Below, piece after piece: positions 6,933 to 12,718 of a DNA stretch of 14,216 bases. Position numbers and translations under genes: made by a program. The notes under the pieces are model-generated. The model saw only the letters and a list, made by a program, of their open reading frames with translations. It did not search any database and was not told the DNA's origin. This DNA comes from an uncultured Alphaproteobacteria bacterium (GTDB lineage Bacteria > Pseudomonadota > Alphaproteobacteria > Micavibrionales > Micavibrionaceae): assembly GCA_937124505.1 (NCBI GenBank), contig CAKZKV010000055.1, positions 1 to 14,216 on the forward strand, in the 5' to 3' direction. How positions within the stretch are numbered: the first letter of the stretch is position 1; the number at the start of each line of letters is the position of its first letter.

Positions 6933-8019
6933 GCCCCTGATAATAGGCGCTTTGCTTGTATTGCTCAATGGTAAAGCTGAGCAGGACGCTGATAATCGCG
7001 GCAACGGGAACGGCGATCAGCATGCCGATAATCCCCATCAGGGACGCCCCGGCCAGAAGGGCGAAAAACACCCACAGGGGATGCAGGCCCACGCTGTCCC
7101 CGACAATTTTCGGGGTCAGAACGTTTCCCTCAATCAGTTGTCCTGTGAAGTATATCGCGGCAATCAGGCCGACATAACTGATCGTCCCTTCCTGCACAAA
7201 GGCCACGGCGACACTGACAATCAGACCGATGGTCGAACCAACCATCGGGATAATGCCGAGAAGGCCGCTCATAAAGCCGATAAAAATTCCGTAATTCAAA
7301 CCGGCCAAGGCCAGAGACACGGCATATCCAATCCCCAGCATAAAGGCAACGCTTAGCTGGCCGCGGATGAAGCCGGAGAGTTTTGTGTTGATATCAGAGG
7401 CCAGTTTTCTGGCATTGTCCTGATAGGGGCGCGGAATCATGTCCGCCGTCCATTTGGCCATTTTTGGCCATTCATTCAGCATGAAGTAGGTAATAATGAC
7501 GGTAAAAATTGGCACGGTTACAATCCCAACCAGACCCTGACCGATATTTGTCAGAGTTTCTCCAACGGATCCGCTGACTTTCAGGGCATTTTGCCAGTTC
7601 TGGGCAATCACATCTTCCAGATCTTTCTGATTGCTAATCCCCAGTTTTTGCTGGGTCCATTCAATCCATGGCGTGGCAAGGTTCATGAGTTTATCAATCA
7701 GTTTGGGCAGGTCATCCATGAATTGGGCGGCCTCCTGGAATAACAGGGGCAGCAGGATGGCCAGCAACAGACCGAAGACAAGTAAAAATCCGCCCAGAAT
7801 AAACAGGACGGCCACCGGGCGCTTGATCTTGTTCACACGGTCAAGTTTTTCCACAAACGGATCAAGCAGGTAGGCAATAATGGCCCCGAGAATAAAGGGC
7901 AGTAAAATATCCTGAAACAGCCATGAAAACAGGAGTGTAGCAGCCAGAAAAGCCAGCAGGCCGATAAAAGGCGCGGACAGGTGAAGCAGCGGGGTTTGTG
8001 TTTTGGATTTCGTGGCCAT
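6925..8019 (-). CDS. AI-2E family transporter (PerM-like membrane protein)
   Basis: Inner-membrane protein of 364 aa. Hydrophobic segments lie near residues 15-35, 38-57, 67-95, 158-180 and 220-245, with several more to about 350. The family layout of two N-terminal helices, a polar middle stretch of about 60 residues and a C-terminal helix bundle is visible. Conserved-looking segments include PFILGAIIAYLLDPFVEKL and GFMSGLLGIIPMVGSTIG. The family name comes from TqsA, but most members have no shown AI-2 export role; some act in Na+/H+ exchange or are uncharacterised. ATG 8019 overlaps the DUF2066 stop as TGATG, a classic coupled junction. DUF2066, AI-2E and HdaA genes recur together in alphaproteobacteria, from memory. 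Confidence 0.88.
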   Translation of the reverse strand: MATKSKTQTPLLHLSAPFIGLLAFLAATLLFSWLFQDILLPFILGAIIAYLLDPFVEKLDRVNKIKRPVAVLFILGGFLLVFGLLLAILLPLLFQEAAQFMDDLPKLIDKLMNLATPWIEWTQQKLGISNQKDLEDVIAQNWQNALKVSGSVGETLTNIGQGLVGIVTVPIFTVIITYFMLNEWPKMAKWTADMIPRPYQDNARKLASDINTKLSGFIRGQLSVAFMLGIGYAVSLALAGLNYGIFIGFMSGLLGIIPMVGSTIGLIVSVAVAFVQEGTISYVGLIAAIYFTGQLIEGNVLTPKIVGDSVGLHPLWVFFALLAGASLMGIIGMLIAVPVAAIISVLLSFTIEQYKQSAYYQGHE

Positions 8020-9260
8020 CAGGATCCCATGAATTGCATGATGTAACTGCCGTTCCCTGTACCGTGTTCTTTCAGGGCGACGCTGTTGTTCCCCAGATAT
8101 TGCTGAACACGCAAAACCGGCTCCGAAAGCTGCATTTCGACAGTGGCCGAACGAGGGGTCAGGGAGAGGACGCGAATATTGCTGATCCCGTTTTCAGGGG
8201 TCATTTTAGCTTTCAGATCCAGCCATTCTTTCGGGCTGTTAAACCGGCTCTCGGCGCGAATGACGTCTTGTACCGGTGGTTTGGCACTCTGGAAGAAAGG
8301 CTCCGGTGTTTGTGATGGTTGCTGTGTCTCACTTATATTGTTTTGAGTTATGGTGACCGGCATGCGTGTCGTTTGGGCGGGGTCGGAATTGCCGCGCAGC
8401 TCCGCCATCACCTGTCCGGCGGCAACACTGTATGGGTCGGTGGACGGGCCAATCGGGCTGTCCACAACTTTCCAGAACGTCAGGCCGTTTTCATCGGCGC
8501 GGTAGAGGGTTGTGGTAATGCTGCTGACGGCCCGCTCCCCTACTGCCACGATAATCCGGTTGGTCTGGTAACGCGCCATCAGTTGCGAAATGGCGTCCCG
8601 GCTTTCCGGCAGGCCTGCGGACGTGGCGCGCATGTCACTGAGATCTCCAATGGGCAGCAGGAATCCACTGCCCTGATCGACGGTATTTTCCAACCGCTGC
8701 CATGTATTGCTCCAGCGATTATCTTGTCCCCAGAGCGAAACGGTCTCTCCGGCTTTCCAGTAAGGAAGAAGCAGTGGCCCCTTGCCCGGCTGCTGATAAG
8801 AGGATTGCCCGGCATACAGATCGCTGTAAGGGGTATCTGGTTTTTGATAGTTGGCTGGGTTATAAGGCGCATTCGGATCAATCATTGTTTGCGGCTGCTG
8901 AACGGGAAGACCCTGCGCATATTGGGTTTCGCGGGCAAATTCTTCCGAAGCAAGACGTTTGAAACGGAATGTGTAAGTCGCGGCGTAATGGTTCGGGGCA
9001 ATCTGCTCGTCCACCAGTTCAAAATCCGCAATCAGAGAGGGAATACGGCTTTCATCGAAGGACACGTCCTGCCCGTTATTCAAACTGCGGAACAGTGCCT
9101 TGAATGCCTTGGTTTGTGCGGCCTCAAAGGCCTTGTCGCGGGCCTCAACCGGGTTGATCCCCTTCATGTTGATTTTGACGTTTTCCACGGTATAGGGCTT
9201 TTCGGCGGCTGCCGGAAAACTGATCATAAGCACGAACAAAGCGATGAATAATCTTGTCAT
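8019..9260 (-). CDS. DUF2066 domain-containing exported protein
   Basis: 413 aa with a signal peptide (residues 1 to about 19, MTRLFIALFVLMISFPAAA, then EKPY), so the mature protein is probably periplasmic or envelope-bound. The N-terminal part (VENVKINMKG, EARDKAFEAAQTKAFKALF) resembles DUF2066 proteins, whose function is unknown. A Pro/Gln-rich stretch around residues 125-165 (MIDPNAPYNPANYQKPD) looks like a linker. The C-terminal half has a mixed alpha/beta look. AGAGAGGA lies about 8 bases before ATG 9260. It is the first gene of the four-gene operon and shares a 105-base divergent gap with purM. The assignment rests on signal peptide, length and the AI-2E/HdaA neighbourhood as well as on sequence. 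Confidence 0.75.
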   Translation of the reverse strand: MTRLFIALFVLMISFPAAAEKPYTVENVKINMKGINPVEARDKAFEAAQTKAFKALFRSLNNGQDVSFDESRIPSLIADFELVDEQIAPNHYAATYTFRFKRLASEEFARETQYAQGLPVQQPQTMIDPNAPYNPANYQKPDTPYSDLYAGQSSYQQPGKGPLLLPYWKAGETVSLWGQDNRWSNTWQRLENTVDQGSGFLLPIGDLSDMRATSAGLPESRDAISQLMARYQTNRIIVAVGERAVSSITTTLYRADENGLTFWKVVDSPIGPSTDPYSVAAGQVMAELRGNSDPAQTTRMPVTITQNNISETQQPSQTPEPFFQSAKPPVQDVIRAESRFNSPKEWLDLKAKMTPENGISNIRVLSLTPRSATVEMQLSEPVLRVQQYLGNNSVALKEHGTGNGSYIMQFMGS

Positions 9261-9332
9261 AGTCTGAAATCCTCTCTACTTTCCTATGTTTAGACCATTT
9301 ATGTTCCCAAATACAGGGGAAATTTAGAAGAT

Positions 9333-9353
9333 GCACAGGCCCGAAGGCTGTGC
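9333..9353 (+). promoter_or_regulatory. Hairpin in the purM leader
   Basis: GCACAG (9333-9338) pairs with CTGTGC (9348-9353). A bulged G and a CC/GG pair extend the stem around a CGAA tetraloop. It lies 12 bases before ATG 9366, next to the weak ribosome site (AAAGAAAGA). It could influence translation or mRNA stability; it has no U-run, so it is not a typical terminator. Confidence 0.3.
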
Positions 9354-9365
9354 TAAAGAAAGATC

Positions 9366-10445
9366 ATGTCACAGGAAAATGCATATAAACAGGCCGGGGT
9401 TGATATTGATGCCGGTGAAGAAGTGGTCAAGCGAATCAAACCCCTTGTGAAGGCAACCAACCGCAGCGGGGTTATGAGCGGACTCGGCGGATTTGGCGCG
9501 TTGTTTGACGTGAAGGCCGCCGGATATACAGACCCGGTTCTGGTGTCCGCCACGGACGGGGTCGGCACAAAGCTAAAAATCGCCATTGATACGGGCATTT
9601 ACAATACGGTCGGGATTGATCTGGTGGCCATGTGCGTGAATGATCTGATCGTGCAGGGGGCTGAACCGCTCTTCTTTCTTGATTATTTTGCCACCGGCAA
9701 GCTGGACGTAGAACATGCCACGGACACGATTTCCGGGATCGCCAAGGGGTGCGAGATCGCCGGGTGCGCCCTGATCGGTGGGGAAACCGCCGAGATGCCG
9801 GGCATGTACGCGGCGGAAGATTTCGATCTGGCGGGCTTTACCGTTGGCGCGGTGGAGCGTGAGCAGATTATCACCGGAGAGGCGGTGGAAGAGGGAGACG
9901 TTATTCTGGGGCTGGCCTCTAACGGCCTGCACTCCAATGGCTTTTCCCTGATCCGCAAACTTGTCAGCAGCACGCAAGGCATGTCTTATGAGGCGTCCGT
10001 TCCGTTCCAGTCTTCAAAACAAACTCTGGGAGAGGAACTCCTGACTCCGACGCGGATTTACGTGAAGCCGGTTCTGGACGTCCTCAAGGACTTTCCGGGC
10101 GCGGTGCATGGCATGGCGCATATTACCGGCGGCGGCCTGACAGAAAATATTCCGCGCAGCGTCCCGGACGGTCTGTGTGCGGAAATTGATTGCGCGTCCT
10201 GGCCGTTCCCGCCCCTCTATAAGTGGTTGAAAGAGATCGGGAATTTGTCAAACACCGACTTGTCACGTACCCTGAATACGGGCATCGGCTTTGTGCTGAT
10301 CGTCAAGGCCGATGACGCGGCAGATGTCAGCAAGTCTCTGTCCAAGGCCGGGGAAACGGTGTTTGAACTGGGACACATGACCCGCGGCGACAATCCTTCC
10401 GATAAAATCAGGTTGCTGAATCAGGAGGGTGCATGGGGCGGTTAG
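9366..10445 (+). CDS. purM: Phosphoribosylformylglycinamidine cyclo-ligase (AIR synthetase)
   Basis: Fifth step of de novo purine synthesis: ATP-dependent closure of FGAM to 5-aminoimidazole ribonucleotide (AIR), cytosolic. The 359-aa length is normal for the PurM/PurL/SelD/ThiL fold. Signatures are the N-terminal DAGEEVVKRIKPLVKATNR, the glycine-rich SGLGGFGALFD (38-48), the metal/ATP loop SATDGVGTK (61-69), IDLVAMCVNDLIVQGAEP (84-101), IGGETAEMPGMY (137-148) and HITGGGLTENIPR near residue 255. The ribosome site is weak. purN, often the next gene, is absent; the convergent tsaE overlaps the purM stop by four bases instead. Purine regulation cannot be judged from this leader apart from a small hairpin. 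Confidence 0.97.
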   Translation: MSQENAYKQAGVDIDAGEEVVKRIKPLVKATNRSGVMSGLGGFGALFDVKAAGYTDPVLVSATDGVGTKLKIAIDTGIYNTVGIDLVAMCVNDLIVQGAEPLFFLDYFATGKLDVEHATDTISGIAKGCEIAGCALIGGETAEMPGMYAAEDFDLAGFTVGAVEREQIITGEAVEEGDVILGLASNGLHSNGFSLIRKLVSSTQGMSYEASVPFQSSKQTLGEELLTPTRIYVKPVLDVLKDFPGAVHGMAHITGGGLTENIPRSVPDGLCAEIDCASWPFPPLYKWLKEIGNLSNTDLSRTLNTGIGFVLIVKADDAADVSKSLSKAGETVFELGHMTRGDNPSDKIRLLNQEGAWGG

Positions 10446-10858
10446 GTGTCTATCGTAATCACACGCCCGTCTTCTCCCGTTTCCCTAATTGAAATCCTGA
10501 TCGTCTCTTCCGGCAGGAGGGGGGCGATCCGTTCCGGCCATTCGATCAGGGTCAGGTTGCCGCTCAGCGCTTCCTCCCACCCCAGCTCATAAAGGTCTTC
10601 CGGGTTTTCGAGGCGGTACAGGTCGAAATGCCAAATCTCAAATTCCGGCGCTTCATAGGTTTGCACGAGGGAAAAGGTCGGGCTGGGGACGTTCAGATCA
10701 GGATCGCTCAGAAGCATGCGGATCAAGCTGCGGCAAAATACGCTCTTCCCCGCGCCCAGATCTCCAAATAACGCCACAACGTCGCCTGCCTTGAAATCTG
10801 GGGCGATGTTGCGGGCGATGTCGATTGTGTCCTGTTCGGAGTGGCTGATAAAGTCCAT
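10442..10858 (-). CDS. tsaE: tRNA threonylcarbamoyladenosine biosynthesis ATPase TsaE
   Basis: Cytosolic ATPase that works with TsaB and TsaD to make the t6A modification at A37 of ANN-reading tRNAs. It is 138 aa, slightly short but complete. Family motifs are the P-loop GDLGAGKS (32-39), SPTFSLV (59-65), HFDLYRL (77-83) and LIEWPER (104-110). The start at 10858 (MDFISHSEQDT) gives the usual distance of about 31 residues to the P-loop. No Shine-Dalgarno is visible. A weak promoter (TTGAAA, 18 bases, TGTTAA ending 9 bases before the ATG) would give an almost leaderless mRNA. In many alphaproteobacteria tsaE follows divL (from memory); here two plus-strand genes and a MITE-like element lie between them. 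The gene ends four bases inside purM. Confidence 0.95.
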   Translation of the reverse strand: MDFISHSEQDTIDIARNIAPDFKAGDVVALFGDLGAGKSVFCRSLIRMLLSDPDLNVPSPTFSLVQTYEAPEFEIWHFDLYRLENPEDLYELGWEEALSGNLTLIEWPERIAPLLPEETIRISIRETGEDGRVITIDT

Positions 10859-10922
10859 GGATTTTTCTTAACACAAAAAAGCTTTTATTCATTTCAAAAA
10901 ATTTCCGTGGTAAGAAAGAGGC

Positions 10923-11918
10923 ATGATGTCAGATGTTTTGATTATCGGCGCGGGGCCGGTGGGCCTGTTTGCCATTCACCAGTGCGGCATGCTGGGCCTG
11001 AGTGTGCAGGTGGCGGACAGTTTGCCGGAGATTGGCGGCCAGGGCAGCGCCCTGTACCCGGAAAAGCCGATTTACGATATTCCGGCCTATCCGCAGATTG
11101 CCGCCGGGGAGCTGATCCATAAACTGGAAGAGCAGGCCAGAGCCTTTCAGCCGGTTTATCATCTGGGGGAGACCGTTGTTTCTCTGAAAAAAGAAAAGGA
11201 TGTGTGGAGCGTTACGACCTCCTCCGGGAAAATGCGGCATGCCAAAACAATTATGATTGCAGCGGGCGGCGGGGCGTTTGGCCCCAATAAGCCACCCCTG
11301 GACGGATTGGAAGAGTATGAAGGCAAGAGTGTTTTTTATATGGTGCGCCGACGGGACGCGTTTTACGGCAAGAAAGTTGTGATTGCCGGTGGCGGGGACA
11401 GCGCCGTAGACTGGGCGGTGTCTTTGGCCGAGGTAGCGATGAACGTCACTCTTGTTCACCGCCGTGCGAAGTTTCGTGCTGCACCCGACAGCATCCGAAA
11501 ACTGGAAGAGCTTGTTGCAGCAAAAAAAGTGGATTTATGCACGCCGTATCAGTTAAAAAGGCTGGAAGGGCTGGGCGGGAACCTCTCCGGCGTTGTGGTG
11601 GCCGATATGGATGGCGGTGAAAGGCTGCTGGAGGCGGACGTACTATTGCCGTTTTTCGGTCTGGCGGCGGATCTGGGGCCGATTGCAAAGTGGGGACTGG
11701 ACGTCACGCATCACGCGATTACCGTTGATCCCGCAACCTGCCGGACGAATATAGACGGCATTTACGCCATTGGTGACATCGCGACCTACCCGGAAAAACT
11801 GAAATTAATTCTGACCGGCTTTGCAGAGGCCGCACATGCCGCGCATGCCATCCGCAAACAGTTGTTCCCGGATCGGGAGTTTCATTTTGAGTATTCCACG
11901 ACGAAGGGACTGCCATAG
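10923..11918 (+). CDS. Type-2 ferredoxin/flavodoxin-NADP(+) reductase (TrxR-like)
   Basis: FAD- and NADPH-dependent oxidoreductase of 331 aa, cytosolic, passing electrons between NADPH and ferredoxin or flavodoxin. The FAD-binding GAGPVG is at 9-14, EIGGQGSALYPEKPIYDIPAYP at 36-57, the NADPH site GGGDSAVDWA at 156-165 with HRRAKFRA at 179-186 for the 2'-phosphate, and the second FAD motif GIYAIGDI at 279-286. The ending EYSTTKGLP (323-331) is characteristic of this group. The CxxC redox pair of thioredoxin reductase is absent, which separates it from TrxB. Two adjacent ATGs (10923 and 10926) follow the purine-rich AAGAAAGAGG; the second has slightly better spacing. It diverges from tsaE across 64 AT-rich bases. 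Confidence 0.92.
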   Translation: MMSDVLIIGAGPVGLFAIHQCGMLGLSVQVADSLPEIGGQGSALYPEKPIYDIPAYPQIAAGELIHKLEEQARAFQPVYHLGETVVSLKKEKDVWSVTTSSGKMRHAKTIMIAAGGGAFGPNKPPLDGLEEYEGKSVFYMVRRRDAFYGKKVVIAGGGDSAVDWAVSLAEVAMNVTLVHRRAKFRAAPDSIRKLEELVAAKKVDLCTPYQLKRLEGLGGNLSGVVVADMDGGERLLEADVLLPFFGLAADLGPIAKWGLDVTHHAITVDPATCRTNIDGIYAIGDIATYPEKLKLILTGFAEAAHAAHAIRKQLFPDREFHFEYSTTKGLP

Positions 11919-11923
11919 AATTA

Positions 11924-11953
11924 TCACAAAATATAGCCGGATTACGGTATAAT
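11924..11953 (+). promoter_or_regulatory. Predicted promoter of the small exported protein gene
   Basis: A perfect -10 box TATAAT (11948-11953) lies six bases before ATG 11960. A weaker -35 candidate ATCACA (11924-11929, four of six) is 18 bases upstream of it. No Shine-Dalgarno exists between the box and the ATG, so the mRNA would start at about the A of the start codon and be leaderless. Confidence 0.5.
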
Positions 11954-11959
11954 AAATTT

Positions 11960-12343
11960 ATGAAACTTTTCATCAGCCTGTTATTTTTCCTGTCGGTCTG
12001 TTTTCCAGCTTCGGCGCAGGAGTATCTGGAGCAGCCGATCTGCTTTACCGTGAAAAACAATGCGCCCTATTCAGTTTACGGAGATGTGGCAACCGCGCCG
12101 GACAAGGCAGAGGACGGTTCCCAGATTACCCATGAGGCCACGTTTAGCTTGAAAGAGGGGGAAAGCGTGCCGATGTGTACCAAAGGCCCCGTTTTTCCAG
12201 GGAACAAAGTGCGGGTGACGCTGCGTACGTTGATCCCGGTGTTTGAATGCCTGAGTACAATCTATCCCGGCGCAACCATTAAAATTCAGGGTATGCGCGA
12301 TGAAGAAAACTACCGCACCAAAACCTGGGCGGAGTGTTTGTAG
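11960..12343 (+). CDS. Small exported cysteine-containing protein, unknown function
   Basis: 127 aa with a clear signal peptide: MKLFISLLFFLSVCFPASA, then a likely cleavage before or after Q20. The mature part is about 107 aa and contains four cysteines, at ICF, MCT, ECL and the terminal AECL, which could form two disulfides in the periplasm. The pattern of short beta-prone stretches (ICFTVKNNAPYSVYGDV, KVRVTLRTLIPVFECL) suggests a small beta fold. I do not recognise the family. It lies 41 bases after the reductase gene but has its own predicted promoter. It ends before a long non-coding gap and may be co-expressed with the reductase only by read-through. Confidence 0.75.
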   Translation: MKLFISLLFFLSVCFPASAQEYLEQPICFTVKNNAPYSVYGDVATAPDKAEDGSQITHEATFSLKEGESVPMCTKGPVFPGNKVRVTLRTLIPVFECLSTIYPGATIKIQGMRDEENYRTKTWAECL

Positions 12344-12575
12344 AGCTTTCATCATTCAATTCGAACTACGGACTCAGTGTGATCATAAACAGGAAGTCGG
12401 GAAGAAAGGAAGATCGTGGGAGGATTGTCGCCAGCCTCATATAAAATGACCAGAAAATTGTCATTGCGGGCCGCTAATACCAAAAGCAAATCAATTTATG
12501 TGATGTCCTTCCTTAACCTTTTGATCTTCTCCCCTTCCTGTAAATAACGCCTGTGGCGCATTATAAGTCAAAGGA
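12344..12575. other. Gap with no confident gene; possible gene remnant on minus strand
   Basis: No plus-strand gene or RNA is recognisable. On the minus strand one frame runs from ATG 12561 for 21 codons (MRHRRYLQEGEKIKRLRKDIT), meets TAA at 12498-12496, then stays open for 47 codons (ATT 12495 to TGA 12354-12352, followed by a second TGA) with a protein-like ending (LYEAGDNPPTIFLSSRLPVY). AAGGAAGGA lies 10 bases before the ATT codon. This could be a decayed small gene, a short peptide with a rare start, or chance. A short inverted repeat AATGAC/GTCATT (12445-12465) is also present. Confidence 0.3.
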
Positions 12576-12716
12576 CTATAGGAGCCTCTGAAAAAGTCCC
12601 AAAGGCGTCATTCCGAACTTGTTTCGGAATCTTAACCTATTGATTTATAAAGATCCTGAAACAAGTTCAGGATGACGATTTGTGTCATTTACGGACTTTT
12701 TCAGAGGTTCCTATAG
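12576..12716. mobile_element. MITE-like element with 24-base terminal inverted repeats
   Basis: The left end (12576-12599, beginning CTATAGGAGCCTCTG) and the right end (12693-12716, ending CAGAGGTTCCTATAG) are inverted repeats of 24 bases with one mismatch. The 141-base unit has no coding capacity and no transposase, fitting a non-autonomous MITE moved in trans. The palindromic CTATAG at both outer ends makes the target duplication ambiguous; TATA, or TA alone, is possible. The right end is two bases from the divL stop codon. The parent insertion-sequence family cannot be named safely. Confidence 0.7.
12606..12677. repeat. Nested inverted repeat pair inside the MITE-like element
   Basis: Two 27-base arms, 12606-12632 (CGTCATTCCGAACTTG...) and 12651-12677 (ending CAAGTTCAGGATGACG), are inverted copies with four mismatches around an 18-base AT-rich centre. 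Each arm is also a small hairpin: 12610-12617 pairs with 12623-12630, and 12653-12660 with 12666-12673, eight pairs each with five-base loops. The four differences between the arms are two compensatory pairs. Units of this GTCATCCTGAAC type are widespread intergenic repeats in several proteobacteria, from memory. The whole could fold into a large stem and end transcripts from both sides. Confidence 0.7.
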
Positions 12717-12718
12717 AA

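Noticed and set aside
6933..7004. Longer start for the 2H phosphoesterase at 7004
   Set aside because: It would overlap the AI-2E gene by 80 bases and add residues without family similarity; ATG 6932 has CAGGGG before it and a typical 8-base overlap.
8319..9251. 310-codon plus-strand open frame opposite the DUF2066 gene
   Set aside because: It is antisense to a gene with a signal peptide and operon context; its composition is that of a mirrored frame and it shows no domain.
10923..11918. Thioredoxin reductase (TrxB)
   Set aside because: The CxxC pair before the second nucleotide-binding motif is absent and the C-terminus ends in STTKGLP, typical of ferredoxin-NADP reductase type 2.
12576..12716. 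CRISPR array or tRNA in the repeat-rich gap
   Set aside because: Repeats are inverted and paired rather than regularly spaced direct repeats, and no cloverleaf or TPsiC-like segment was seen.
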